NCBI GenBank assembly: GCA_964510065.1 | Contig: CAZEAC010000024.1 | Location: 1 to 63,742, forward strand | Length of the DNA: 63,742 bases | Source of the DNA: CAZEAC01 sp964510065 | GTDB lineage: Bacteria > Bdellovibrionota_C > UBA2361 > CAIXSY01 | Direction: 5' to 3' | Shown: positions 24,814-34,263 of the stretch, piece by piece | Layout: the number at the start of each line of letters is the position of its first letter | Position numbering within the stretch: the stretch's first letter is position 1 | The notes under the pieces: generated by a model | The model's database searches: none | What the model was told of the DNA's origin: nothing | The model's input: the letters and a program-made list of their open reading frames with translations, nothing else | Made by a program: the position numbers and the translations under genes

Positions 24814-27243
24814 CTAATCCCTAAAATATCTGGTCGCTACGGCAGAAATGACTACGGATAACGAGCTAAGTGGCATCAATAGCGCTGCTTCAACCGGCGA
24901 GATCTTGCCACAAAGCGCCGCTGCGCCACAAACCACATTATACGCAAAAGAAATTACAAGGTTACGCGTTACTACTGCGCGTACGCGCAGCGCGCCTTGG
25001 TAAAGGCGCAAAAACCCGTTTACATTTTGTTCCGAAATGAAAATCTGCGCACTTTCAAGCGTTGCTTCAATTCCGCCACGCACTCCAATTCCAACATCAG
25101 CTGCCTTCATCGCCAGTGCGTCATTGATACCGTCACCGACCATGGCGCTAATCCCGCCGCAATGCGAGAGGATCTCAGCCTTCTGCTCCGGCGACAACTC
25201 CGCATGCGCGTTCTCTTTTGGAATTCCCAGGGAAAGTGCAACCTGGCGAGTAGTTCCTATCGAATCGCCTGAAATGATATGAACAGAAGCTCCTTGCGCG
25301 TGAAGCACCGCCACTACCTCGCGCGCATTTCTAGACACCGAATCACGCAATTTAAATAAAGCGACTACCTTTTCTTGGTGTGCGAGGAACGCCACTGACG
25401 CGCCCTCTCCTTCCCAGACCTGAACAAGCTGTTCAAGTTCGGGGCCGAGCGTAACTCCTCGCGTCGCGCAGCTATTTTTCGATCCAAGCGAAACCTCTGC
25501 ATCGCCCCAAGAGGCAAAAACTCCGACTCCTGGGACATAGCGAGGATGCCGCAATTCACATCCCGGCGCACCGCAATAGTCAGCGACGGCGCGCGAAACG
25601 GGATGATTTGGCGCGACAGCGGCAAGAGCCGCGGCGAGCGGATTCAATGCACTGTCTCCCCACGTATCAGCGACACTCATTCGCCCCTCGGTTAAAGTGC
25701 CCGTCTTATCGAAAAAAATGTTATGCGCCCGCGAGAGAATATCGATTGCAGCCGCCGAAGTTATAAAAATTCCCTTCTTCACCGCTTGGGAAAGGGCCAC
25801 CACATGAGTGACCGGCACGGCAAGACCCAGAGCACAGGGACATGTCACGACAAGGAACGCCGCCACGACGTCAAATACCCGCGCTGCGTCGATATACCAC
25901 CACACCCCCGCTCCCAGCGCGCTTAAAGCGAGCACCACAAAGGTAAAATAGCCGCTTAGGGTATCAATCCATCGGGGCTGCGCAGCGCCACTTCGCGTAT
26001 CTTGCTTGATTCGACTCAGGATCTTTCCGAGGCGGCTTGAGGCCGCTACCTCACGCGCGACCAGGTCAAGCGCTGCTTCGATATTTGTACTTCCCGCGAA
26101 CACCGAACTCCCCGCTGCAACAGATCGCGGCAACGCTTCGCCAGTCAAAAATGTAACTGCAACACTTGAATTTCCGTGAGCTACCACACCGTCACATGGA
26201 ATAATCTCGTTCGGCAGCACGCGCACGCAGTCTCCGACCGCGAGTTCGCGCAGTTTTTTTTCGACAACACTCGACCCGTCAATGACGTGCACAGTTGAAG
26301 GCAGCAGATCCCAGGTCGTGGCGCTCGAGGCACGCGCGCGAAATAGGGCGCGTCGTTGCAGGTACCGGGCGAGCAGAAGCAAAAAGATAAGGCAGGTAAC
26401 GGAGTCAAAATACACCGCACCACTTCCTTGCAGCACGGCAGAGATATCAGAGAAGCTGAGCAGCAGGATACCCAGCGAAATTGGGACATCGAGATGTACA
26501 ACTCCCACAAGAAGGGAGCCAACTGCCGACCTGAAAAATGGAAATGCCGCATAGGTGAGCGTGGGAAGGGCAATAATTAAGCTAAGCCACATAAAAAGCG
26601 CGCGGTGCTCCAACGCCATTGAATCAGATGAAGCACTGAACAGGAGATCTCCAAGCATCATGGTATTGGCCGCGCTTACCGCTGCGATACCGACTCGGCG
26701 TAGGAGCGCACGTGTTTCCCTTGTATCCTCGCGCTGCATCACCTCTTCACGACGCGCCACCGCAGGATAGCCTAAAGAATTAAGAAGTCGCGCTGCATCG
26801 ACCACCGAAATAACCTTGGGGTCAATTGTCATGTCGAGAGTACCATCGGCAAGCGAAACACGAGCTTCAACAATTCCCGCTACAGTGTGCGGCAGCTTTT
26901 CGAGCAACCACACACAGGCAGCACAGTGTAGTGTCGGGAGATACCAAAGAACTGTGTGCAAACCATCGGGCCGAATTATTACTAACTCCTTAAGGAGCTC
27001 CGGATCATCGAGATATTCGAACTTTTTTCCTGGATCTATATCAGCGCGGAGCCCTCGCGCCATTTCCAATTGGTAAAACTTACCTAACCCCAAAGAAGTA
27101 ATGGTGCTGAATACGAATTCACAGCCCTTACAGCAAAATGCCGCCTGGCCCGGACTCAAAACGTTTTGGCAATGCCGGCAATTTCGCGAGACTGCTTGCT
27201 CTCTATCATTCGTATCAACTACAGTGAAATTCATGTCACTCAT
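24814..27243 (-). CDS. ccoI: Copper-exporting P-type ATPase for cbb3 assembly (CcoI/FixI)
   Basis: A P1B-ATPase that moves copper across the inner membrane for oxidase maturation. N-terminal CRHCQNVL and FCCKGC Cys pairs (the YHS-like part typical of CcoI) precede an HMA domain with LHCAACVWLLEKL. The membrane metal motif is VTCPCALGLAVP, the phosphorylation site FDKTGTLTEG and the hinge VGDGINDALAMK. The ATG at 27243 is chosen (GAGAAAG upstream); a start at 27291 lacks a ribosome site. If the third ATG (27234) is used, it shares bases with the start codon of the divergent SafE-like gene. Confidence 0.92.
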   Translation of the reverse strand: MSDMNFTVVDTNDREQAVSRNCRHCQNVLSPGQAAFCCKGCEFVFSTITSLGLGKFYQLEMARGLRADIDPGKKFEYLDDPELLKELVIIRPDGLHTVLWYLPTLHCAACVWLLEKLPHTVAGIVEARVSLADGTLDMTIDPKVISVVDAARLLNSLGYPAVARREEVMQREDTRETRALLRRVGIAAVSAANTMMLGDLLFSASSDSMALEHRALFMWLSLIIALPTLTYAAFPFFRSAVGSLLVGVVHLDVPISLGILLLSFSDISAVLQGSGAVYFDSVTCLIFLLLLARYLQRRALFRARASSATTWDLLPSTVHVIDGSSVVEKKLRELAVGDCVRVLPNEIIPCDGVVAHGNSSVAVTFLTGEALPRSVAAGSSVFAGSTNIEAALDLVAREVAASSRLGKILSRIKQDTRSGAAQPRWIDTLSGYFTFVVLALSALGAGVWWYIDAARVFDVVAAFLVVTCPCALGLAVPVTHVVALSQAVKKGIFITSAAAIDILSRAHNIFFDKTGTLTEGRMSVADTWGDSALNPLAAALAAVAPNHPVSRAVADYCGAPGCELRHPRYVPGVGVFASWGDAEVSLGSKNSCATRGVTLGPELEQLVQVWEGEGASVAFLAHQEKVVALFKLRDSVSRNAREVVAVLHAQGASVHIISGDSIGTTRQVALSLGIPKENAHAELSPEQKAEILSHCGGISAMVGDGINDALAMKAADVGIGVRGGIEATLESAQIFISEQNVNGFLRLYQGALRVRAVVTRNLVISFAYNVVCGAAALCGKISPVEAALLMPLSSLSVVISAVATRYFRD

Positions 27244-27940
27244 ACTTATCTTTCTCGCGAGTATTACTGGAAGCCTCCATTGCGTTGCCATGTGCGGCGG
27301 TTTTTCCGCGCTTGCGTTAAATTCCGGACATTCGGTTCGAAATCATTGCCTGTATCATGGTGGCAGGCTTGTTACCTATCTTTTGCTTGGCCTCGTTGCC
27401 GGGAGTCTTGGATCAAATCTTGACCGCGTCGGATCTGATTATGGGCTGACGCACCTCGCGACATTATGTACGGCAGCCCTGCTGATTCTCGCCGGCATTT
27501 TTGGTCTCTTGCGTGGCTATGTCATTCAAGTTTCTTTGGTACCTCATAGCATTACCAAGATAATTCAGAGGGTTATTAAAGCATTACAAGACCGCCCAGC
27601 ATTCATGCCTTTTGCACTTGGACTCCTCACGACGCTTCTTCCATGTGGCTGGCTCTATACCTATCTGGTCGTCGCTGCCGGAACAGGCTCGCCTCGCCAT
27701 GCTCTTGTAGTTATGGCTGCGTTCTGGGCCGGAACTGTTCCATCACTCCTTATTACAGGTGGCCTTGCGACTGTAGTAACCTCACCACTTCGCAAGCATG
27801 CCCCACTAATTGCCTCCCTGCTCATGCTTACCGCGGGAACGTATTCACTCCTTACTCATATAAACTCATCTATGCCCGGCAAATCTACACCGCACTCATG
27901 CGCTATGCATCCCGCGGTCGATAAGGATCCGAAAAATTAG
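27233..27940 (+). CDS. SafE/TauE-type membrane protein of the cbb3 locus
   Basis: A 235-residue protein with about six membrane helices. It begins IFLASITGSLHCVAMCGGF, the pattern of the COG2836 family often found next to ccoGHIS, and repeats a Cys-containing signature at TLLPCGWLYTYLVV. The MCGG and PCGW Cys residues suggest copper or thiol handling in cbb3 maturation. The C-terminus HSCAMHP could bind metal. No classical FixH/CcoH gene is seen, so this protein may do part of its job. The start overlaps the divergent ccoI region, and its end overlaps the convergent Rrf2 gene by 38 bases. Confidence 0.85.
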   Translation: MSLILIFLASITGSLHCVAMCGGFSALALNSGHSVRNHCLYHGGRLVTYLLLGLVAGSLGSNLDRVGSDYGLTHLATLCTAALLILAGIFGLLRGYVIQVSLVPHSITKIIQRVIKALQDRPAFMPFALGLLTTLLPCGWLYTYLVVAAGTGSPRHALVVMAAFWAGTVPSLLITGGLATVVTSPLRKHAPLIASLLMLTAGTYSLLTHINSSMPGKSTPHSCAMHPAVDKDPKN

Positions 27941-28370
27941 TGAGCCAGCCTTCGCGCTTTGCGTCGTCTTTGATGTCCGCCAATGTAGTCGTGCGCGCCC
28001 AGTTCTGGAATGCTTCATTAACCGAACTCCAGCGATGATGAAGTATACAGGGTTCCTTACTGCTACAGGCGCGCCATCCAAAAATACAATGTTTCGCCGG
28101 CACATTGGTCTCCACGGCACCAAGTACATCAACAATCTTAATCTTCTTGGCCGCACGCGCGAGTGCAAATCCACCATTATGGCCTTTGACCGCCTTGAGT
28201 AGTTCGGCTGCAACGAGGCGCCTCAACACCTTTGAGAGGTAATGCGTCGGAATGGCTATTGCCGCGCCAATATCTTTCGCCCGAAGAGCCTGAGCCTCGC
28301 CCTCTTTGAGCGCAATGAAAGACATTGCCCTCAATGCGTATTCAGATGTCTGTGAAAGAAGCATCATCAT
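27903..28370 (-). CDS. Rrf2-family regulator with Fe-S type Cys triad
   Basis: A 155-residue winged-helix protein: MLLSQTSEYALRAMSFIALK, IPTHYLSKVLRRLVAAELLK and GHNGGFALARA are Rrf2 hallmarks. Three Cys in a CIFGWRAC...C pattern (C-x6-C-x5-C, about residues 97-110) resemble the IscR/NsrR cluster ligands, so it may sense iron-sulfur status, NO or oxygen. It is divergent from ccoNO with about 200 bases between, so it is the likely regulator of the oxidase operon. The start is at the MMML run; a longer start upstream is less likely. Confidence 0.9.
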   Translation of the reverse strand: MMMLLSQTSEYALRAMSFIALKEGEAQALRAKDIGAAIAIPTHYLSKVLRRLVAAELLKAVKGHNGGFALARAAKKIKIVDVLGAVETNVPAKHCIFGWRACSSKEPCILHHRWSSVNEAFQNWARTTTLADIKDDAKREGWLTNFSDPYRPRDA

Positions 28371-28567
28371 CTTATAACAACATTTGCAGCCGCAGCGCAA
28401 CTCATTGGTTTGATTGATAATTCTCGCAGATCGCGCCACTCCATAAAATATCGATAGATAAATACTTGAGACTCGAGCAATAAACTCCGACTCTCAATCT
28501 ACCTGAATGTCTATTGATGTGATACTACTCAATTTGAATGCAGGATAATATCGGAAGGATCGACATC

Positions 28568-30727
28568 ATGAGCACAAATTCCCCATCTGTAGAGCGCTTT
28601 TCCTACGACGATGAAATCGTACGAAAGTTTGTTTTGGCAACGCTTCTGTGGGGCCTTGTGGGAATGCTCGCCGGCCTGCTCATCGCCGCACAGCTCGCGT
28701 GGTGGCAGCTTAACGGCTCAATTCCCTGGATTAGCTTTGGTCGTCTCAGACCGCTTCACACCAACGCGGTAATCTTCGCATTTGCTGGCAACGCGATATT
28801 CGCCGGTATTTACTATTCGACTCAGCGACTATTGAAAACTAGAATGCTGAGCGACACACTCAGCAGACTTCATTTCTGGGGTTGGCAGCTGATCATCGTC
28901 GCAGCAGCCGTCACCTTGCCACTGGGGATAACCGTGTCCAAAGAGTACGCGGAACTCGAATGGCCTATTGATATCGCCATCACTCTTGTCTGGGTAGTCT
29001 TCGCCGTGAATCTATTCGGCACGATGGCGCGACGACGCGAAAAGCACATTTACGTCGCCATCTGGTTTTATATCGCGACCGTTCTGACTGTGGCCCTTCT
29101 GCATATCGTCAACTCGCTGGCAATTCCGGTGACATTCTTTAAGAGCTATTCTGTATTCGGTGGCGTGCAAGACGCACTGGTTCAGTGGTGGTACGGCCAC
29201 AATGCAGTTGCGTTCTTTCTCACCACACCGTTCTTGGGACTGATGTACTATTTTGTGCCTAAAGCTGCCGGACGACCGGTCTATTCGTACCGCCTCTCGA
29301 TCGTGCATTTCTGGTCATTGGTATTTCTCTACATTTGGGCCGGCCCGCACCATCTTCTTAACACCGCCCTCCCCGATTGGGCGCAGACCATGGGCGTAGC
29401 ATTTTCAGTGATGCTGATTGCGCCTTCGTGGGGTGGAATGATCAACGGTCTTCTCACGCTTCGCGGCGCGTGGGACAGAATTCGCACCGATCCGATTATC
29501 AAGTTCTTTGTCGCTGGAATCACTTTTTACGGCATGTCGACCTTCGAGGGCCCGATGCTCTCGATCCGCTCAATAAATGCGCTTTCGCATTACACCGATT
29601 GGACCATTGCTCACGTTCATGCGGGTGCCCTTGGATGGAACGGATTTATCGCCTTCGGCATGATTTATTATCTCATGCCGAAACTGTGGAAAAAGGAGCT
29701 GTGGAGCCGGCGACTTATTAATGTTCACTTCTGGTTATCAACCGTAGGCATTGTTCTTTACATTACCGCGATGTGGACGGCTGGAATAACGCAGGGTCTG
29801 ATGTGGCGAGCTCTAAACCCAGATGGCTCTCTTACCTACCCAATCTTTCTCGAAACGGTTGTAAGGCTCCAACCATTTTACGTCGCACGGGTAATCGGGG
29901 GCACGCTCTATATCGCTGGTCTCTTGATCATGATTTATAACGTGGTCAAAACGATAGGCCTGGCACGCACTGAAAAGGTTTCGCTCGCCGACACCGAGGC
30001 CAGCGCGACGTCTTTTCGCCATCTCGAAGCTTCGGCCTCGCCGCAAGCCCTTGGTACATGGCACCACCAGCTTGAAGGGAAGACCTTTGCATTTAGTGTC
30101 CTGGCCCTGCTTGCAGTGCTTGTGGGCAGCATTTGCGAACTTGTTCCTCTTATCGCCGCCAAGAGCAACGTTGCTTCGATTGCTTCAGTGACGCCCTACA
30201 CTCCACTTGAACTCGAGGGCCGCGATATCTATGTGCGAGAAGGCTGCTACAACTGCCACTCACAGATGATTCGAACGCTTCCTGAAGAAGTGCTTCGCTA
30301 CGGAGAATCCTCCAAGGCCGGTGAAAGCGTTTACGACCACCCGTTTCAGTTCGGTTCCAAGCGTACCGGTCCAGATCTCGCCCGTATCGGCGGTAAGTAC
30401 TCTCATTTCTGGCACTTTGAGCACATGCTCAATCCGCGCAAGATGAGCCAGGGGTCGCTTATGCCGGCTTATCCGTGGTTATTTCATGATCGCCTTACTA
30501 CTGAGCTCATCGGGAAGAAAATGCGCGCCATGGCGGCACTTGGGGTCCCCTACTCAGAGCAGGAGATCGCGACTGCTGGCGTTACATTAGAACAACAGGC
30601 TACCAAGCTGGTCGAGGAGTTACGCACGCAGGGACTCAGTGAAACGACCGGACTTGAGCGCCGTGAAATAATCGCACTGATTGCCTATCTGCAGCGACTA
30701 GGCACAGACATTAAGAAGAAGGAGTAA
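28568..30727 (+). CDS. ccoNO: Fused cbb3 cytochrome oxidase subunits I and II (CcoN-CcoO)
   Basis: A 719-residue fusion. Residues about 1-470 are CcoN, the haem-copper core: LHTNAVIFAFAGNAIFAG, QWWYGHNAVAFFLTTP (CuB ligand region), GPHHLLNTALPDW and AHVHAGALGWNGF. After a linker and one helix, residues about 490-719 are CcoO: YTPLELEGRDIYVREGC, the heme c motif CYNCH and GSKRTGPDLARIGGKYSHFW. The two are separate genes in most proteobacteria, and the fusion is uninterrupted here. ATG 28568 has AAGGA 8 bases upstream; a start at 28538 would add ten residues. It heads the operon ccoNO-ccoQ-ccoP-ccoG. Confidence 0.95.
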   Translation: MSTNSPSVERFSYDDEIVRKFVLATLLWGLVGMLAGLLIAAQLAWWQLNGSIPWISFGRLRPLHTNAVIFAFAGNAIFAGIYYSTQRLLKTRMLSDTLSRLHFWGWQLIIVAAAVTLPLGITVSKEYAELEWPIDIAITLVWVVFAVNLFGTMARRREKHIYVAIWFYIATVLTVALLHIVNSLAIPVTFFKSYSVFGGVQDALVQWWYGHNAVAFFLTTPFLGLMYYFVPKAAGRPVYSYRLSIVHFWSLVFLYIWAGPHHLLNTALPDWAQTMGVAFSVMLIAPSWGGMINGLLTLRGAWDRIRTDPIIKFFVAGITFYGMSTFEGPMLSIRSINALSHYTDWTIAHVHAGALGWNGFIAFGMIYYLMPKLWKKELWSRRLINVHFWLSTVGIVLYITAMWTAGITQGLMWRALNPDGSLTYPIFLETVVRLQPFYVARVIGGTLYIAGLLIMIYNVVKTIGLARTEKVSLADTEASATSFRHLEASASPQALGTWHHQLEGKTFAFSVLALLAVLVGSICELVPLIAAKSNVASIASVTPYTPLELEGRDIYVREGCYNCHSQMIRTLPEEVLRYGESSKAGESVYDHPFQFGSKRTGPDLARIGGKYSHFWHFEHMLNPRKMSQGSLMPAYPWLFHDRLTTELIGKKMRAMAALGVPYSEQEIATAGVTLEQQATKLVEELRTQGLSETTGLERREIIALIAYLQRLGTDIKKKE

Positions 30728-30732
30728 ACGCT

Positions 30733-30888
30733 ATGCGCGCACTTTTAGGAAGCATTGAAGCAACCACGTGGTCAACATACTCCGTGGTGCTCTTTAGTCT
30801 TATGTTTATCGTCCTTGCAGTTTGGGTATTTCTCCCAGCGCGACATGCAACGTATGTGAAAGCGGCACAACTTCCTTTAGAAGAGTAA
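30733..30888 (+). CDS. ccoQ: Small CcoQ-like subunit
   Basis: A 51-residue protein with one central membrane helix (YSVVLFSLMFIVLAVWVFLP) followed by a short polar tail, the usual CcoQ layout. It sits 5 bases after ccoNO and 5 bases before ccoP. CcoQ stabilises the cbb3 complex. Assignment rests on position, size and topology. Confidence 0.85.
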   Translation: MRALLGSIEATTWSTYSVVLFSLMFIVLAVWVFLPARHATYVKAAQLPLEE

Positions 30889-30893
30889 TTTAT

Positions 30894-31448
30894 ATGAAAC
30901 CAGAAAAAGACACAGTACGCGAAAGCAATTACGACGGAATCCAGGAGTATGACAACGATCTCCCGAAATGGTGGCTTGCACTTTTTTACATCACTATCGC
31001 GTATGCCGTACTGTATTCGGTGTATGCCGTGGGATTCCGCGGAGCAAGCGAAGAACGGCTCGCGGCCGAACTGGCCACAATAGAGGCCGCGCGCTCGCAG
31101 CCATCACCTCCGACCTCCTCGAGTAATGATTCACTCCTCACCGCTGTTTCTGACGCATCGCAGATTGCAGCTGGAAAAGGGATCTTCGCTACTCGCTGCG
31201 CGCCCTGTCACGGCGCCGAAGGCCAGGGCATTGTTGGCCCAAATCTTACTGATAAATACTGGATTCATGGCGGCAGCCCTGCGGAAATTAGGCGCACGAT
31301 CGAAGTCGGCGTCCCGGCGAAAGGTATGATCGCGTGGAAGGGAGTGCTTTCTGACACAGAGGTAGTCGCGGCAGTTGCCTATATACATTCACTTCGCGAC
31401 AGTAATCCAAAGAACCCAAAAGCGCCCGAAGGCACGCCAATCCAGTAA
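30894..31448 (+). CDS. ccoP: cbb3 oxidase subunit III (CcoP), single-heme form
   Basis: A 184-residue protein. EYDNDLPKWWLALFYITIAY (about 17-36) is the CcoP N-terminal signature and membrane helix. A single cytochrome c domain has CAPCH, GQGIVGPNLTDKYWIHGG and a Met in AKGMIAWKG. Typical CcoP carries two hemes; only one CXXCH is present. It would pass electrons to CcoO. The start is set at 30894, 5 bases after ccoQ; an earlier frame extension overlaps ccoQ. Confidence 0.93.
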   Translation: MKPEKDTVRESNYDGIQEYDNDLPKWWLALFYITIAYAVLYSVYAVGFRGASEERLAAELATIEAARSQPSPPTSSSNDSLLTAVSDASQIAAGKGIFATRCAPCHGAEGQGIVGPNLTDKYWIHGGSPAEIRRTIEVGVPAKGMIAWKGVLSDTEVVAAVAYIHSLRDSNPKNPKAPEGTPIQ

Positions 31449-31458
31449 GCTATTGCTG

Positions 31459-32856
31459 ATGAGCGACTTCCGAGAAACCCTCTATACTGTCGACAAACGC
31501 GGCAACCGGCATTGGGTCTATCCCACAATTCTCGACGGCTTCTTTCGAGTAAGAAGAAGGCTTATCGCGATTGTCTTACTTGCAATCTACCTTTCGATGC
31601 CATGGATTGGCGTGGGCGGAGAGCAGGCAATTCGTTTCGATATTCCAGGGCGGCGATTCGTATTTTTCGGGTCTACGTTTTGGGCTACCGATACTTTGCC
31701 ACTGATGTTTTTTCTGGCCGGGCTGGGGCTGTGCCTATTCTTTTTTACCAGCCTTTTCGGCCGGGTATGGTGCGGGTGGGCCTGCCCACAAACAATTTTT
31801 CTGGAATTTTTATTCCGCCCTATAGAGACGCTCATTGAGGGTAATGCTTCACAGCGCAAAAAGCTCGACGAATCCCCTTGGAGCACCAACAAGATTGCGC
31901 GCAAATCGATAAAATTTCTCGTATTTGTCGCGCTCGCGTGGCTTATCGCAAATACTTTCCTTGCCTACTTTGTCGGGCGTGAGCCGCTGCTCGAGATGAT
32001 GTCACATCTTCCAACTGCAAACTTGGGGGTCTTTCTTGTAAGCGTCGCGGTAATGGGCTTGGTGCTCTTCGAATTCGGTTGGTTTCGAGAGCAGTTTTGC
32101 ACGGTGCTCTGTCCGTACGCGCGTTTTCAGTCTGTTCTTACCGATGAAGATTCACTGGTAATCGGTTACGACGCGAACCGCGGCGAACCTCGTGGCAAGC
32201 TTGAGCGAAACTCAGAGGCCAAAACACGCGGAGATTGTGTCGATTGCGCGCTGTGCGTCAAGGTGTGCCCGACCGGCATCGACATCCGTAATGGGCTACA
32301 GCTTGAATGTGTGCAATGCACTGCATGCATCGATGCATGCAATTCAGTGATGGTGAAAATTAACCGTCCGACCGGGCTGATTCGTTATGACAGTGTCCGC
32401 GGACTGCAATCTGCTCGACTGCGGCTTGTTCGGCCACGCACGATACTCTATGCCGCGCTCCTTGCGGGGTACATTGCGTTATTTTGTTACAGCTTGGCTA
32501 GTCGCGAGCATGCTGAATTCCAGTTCATAAGAGCTCCTCGTACAACATTTACTGAGATAACCCCGGGACAAATTACCAACCAAATTGAAGTTCATATTTC
32601 TAATAAGGACTCGCGCCCGCACTCGTATTCCGTCCGGGCGGCCAAAGGCTCTTTAGAACTCGAGCTGCGGGTACCGCTTGACCCGTTTCCTATAGAAGCT
32701 GGGCGCACCACCGTACTTCCGCTTTTTGTATCGCTCACCTCAGAGCTTCTCAGCGCGGGGGAGTATCATTGTACCTTCGAAGTTTTTGAAGATGGCAGAT
32801 CGATCGGTCAACGTACGTTCACTCTGATTGGGCCGAGATTGGCTAAGCCAACGTAA
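31459..32856 (+). CDS. ccoG: cbb3 oxidase accessory protein CcoG
   Basis: A 465-residue membrane protein with RETLYTVDKRGNRHWVYP at the start, several helices, CGWACPQTIFLEF, and two ferredoxin-type clusters CVDCALCVKVCPTG and CVQCTACIDACN. The C-terminal 110 residues are a periplasmic Ig-like domain. CcoG reduces copper for oxidase assembly. ATG 31459 is 10 bases after ccoP. It ends the operon; no clear terminator follows. Confidence 0.94.
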   Translation: MSDFRETLYTVDKRGNRHWVYPTILDGFFRVRRRLIAIVLLAIYLSMPWIGVGGEQAIRFDIPGRRFVFFGSTFWATDTLPLMFFLAGLGLCLFFFTSLFGRVWCGWACPQTIFLEFLFRPIETLIEGNASQRKKLDESPWSTNKIARKSIKFLVFVALAWLIANTFLAYFVGREPLLEMMSHLPTANLGVFLVSVAVMGLVLFEFGWFREQFCTVLCPYARFQSVLTDEDSLVIGYDANRGEPRGKLERNSEAKTRGDCVDCALCVKVCPTGIDIRNGLQLECVQCTACIDACNSVMVKINRPTGLIRYDSVRGLQSARLRLVRPRTILYAALLAGYIALFCYSLASREHAEFQFIRAPRTTFTEITPGQITNQIEVHISNKDSRPHSYSVRAAKGSLELELRVPLDPFPIEAGRTTVLPLFVSLTSELLSAGEYHCTFEVFEDGRSIGQRTFTLIGPRLAKPT

Positions 32857-32955
32857 GACAAGGTAGTACCCTGCAATACAAATGACTACTGATGTCTTCC
32901 GTAAGCGCCCCCGGAAATAGGATGCTTGCCTAGACCGTCTCAAAGAAAAATTATA

Positions 32956-34182
32956 TTAGCGCAGCTTCAAATTCATTAAGCTGAGTAAGAAGCTCACAAA
33001 GACAATCTGCAAACCAATTGCTATCGAAAGCGCCGAGGGAATCACGAGACGTAACGATCCACGCGGATCCAGATGGCCGAACTCATAAGAGCCCCAATAC
33101 AGCACCGAACATATGGAGCCCGCCACTCCGAGTAGGATAAAGAGCAAGCCTCCCACGAGTCCACGCTCCAAGTTCAAAAATTTCTCGAGCCGCACCAACT
33201 GCAAGTTCGCGGGCAGAAGTCCTGACATTGTCGCAAAAACTTTCGACAGCACCGCAAACGCAATTAGTTGAGTTCCTATGACCACTGCGAATGCGGCATA
33301 CATCAAGGTATGTACATCAAACTCAATGCCGAAAAAGCGAAGAGGACTAATAGTAAGAAGCACGCAGAGAAGCGCGCCCACCGTACTTAAAAATATTCCG
33401 GGATAAAAGAATACCCAACGTGGGCTGTAAAGCAGCATTAGCCTCAAATGCCGCCAGCCATCACGCCAAGGCCTAAGATGCGGAGCGCGAGATCTCCCAT
33501 CAGGAGATAGTACCGTGGGTACTTCGATGATCCGCTGCTTCATTAAGACCGAACGAATAACCATCTCAGATGCAAATTCCATACCGGTCGTCTTAAGGTT
33601 AAGCTTACGAAACGCTACTGAAGAGTATCCTCGAAGTCCACAGTGAAAATCACGAATAGGCGACCGGAATAGAAGTCGTCCTAGACCAGAAAGCACCGGA
33701 TTGCCAATCCATCTATTTTTCCAAGGCATTGCGTCTTTCTTGATGCCACCCAAGAAACGATTACCAACGACCAATTCATAGCCTTCACGAAGCTTTTCGA
33801 CGAATGGCATCAAATTGCTGAAATCATAACTATCATCAGAATCCCCCATAATTATGTATTTCCCGCGCGCGTGAAGGCTTCCGTGATACAGCGCCGCTCC
33901 GTAGCCTCGCTCGGGAACGTGAAGCACTCTTGCACCAAGCTCTTCAGCAATCCTTGGCGAACCGTCAGTTGAACCGTTGTCAGCAATCAAAATCTCGCCA
34001 CAAATGTTGGATTCTTTTAAAAAGCCCGCAGCTTTCTTTAAGCAAGATCCCACGGTCTCTGCCTCATTAAGACAGGGGAGTAGAATCGTAAGCTCAATCA
34101 GTTGGCAACTATGAGGCGGCTCAGAGAGAGCTCGAGAAATGCTCTCTTGATGCGCGGCGCCGAATTCGTGTTGTACTTCCAT
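32956..34182 (-). CDS. Family 2 glycosyltransferase with C-terminal membrane helices
   Basis: A 408-residue enzyme of the polyprenyl-phosphate mannose/glucose synthase type. The GT-A domain has ILLPCLNEAETVGSCLKKA, ILIADNGSTDGSP, GYGAALYHGS, IIMGDSDDSYDF (nucleotide-sugar DxD/DSD), then VVGNRFLGG and FHCGLRGYS. About residues 260-400 form four membrane helices. Such enzymes load a sugar on a lipid carrier at the cytoplasmic face. The ATG at 34182 has GAGAG upstream; TTG 34194 is weaker. Two GT-C-like membrane proteins 3-6 kb away could use the lipid-linked sugar. Confidence 0.88.
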   Translation of the reverse strand: MEVQHEFGAAHQESISRALSEPPHSCQLIELTILLPCLNEAETVGSCLKKAAGFLKESNICGEILIADNGSTDGSPRIAEELGARVLHVPERGYGAALYHGSLHARGKYIIMGDSDDSYDFSNLMPFVEKLREGYELVVGNRFLGGIKKDAMPWKNRWIGNPVLSGLGRLLFRSPIRDFHCGLRGYSSVAFRKLNLKTTGMEFASEMVIRSVLMKQRIIEVPTVLSPDGRSRAPHLRPWRDGWRHLRLMLLYSPRWVFFYPGIFLSTVGALLCVLLTISPLRFFGIEFDVHTLMYAAFAVVIGTQLIAFAVLSKVFATMSGLLPANLQLVRLEKFLNLERGLVGGLLFILLGVAGSICSVLYWGSYEFGHLDPRGSLRLVIPSALSIAIGLQIVFVSFLLSLMNLKLR

Positions 34183-34263
34183 GTATACTCTCAACAGCGA
34201 TTCTATTACCCAGAGTAGCTCTACTCAAGAATTTTTAAGCGGGGGATACAATACTCGTGCGCC

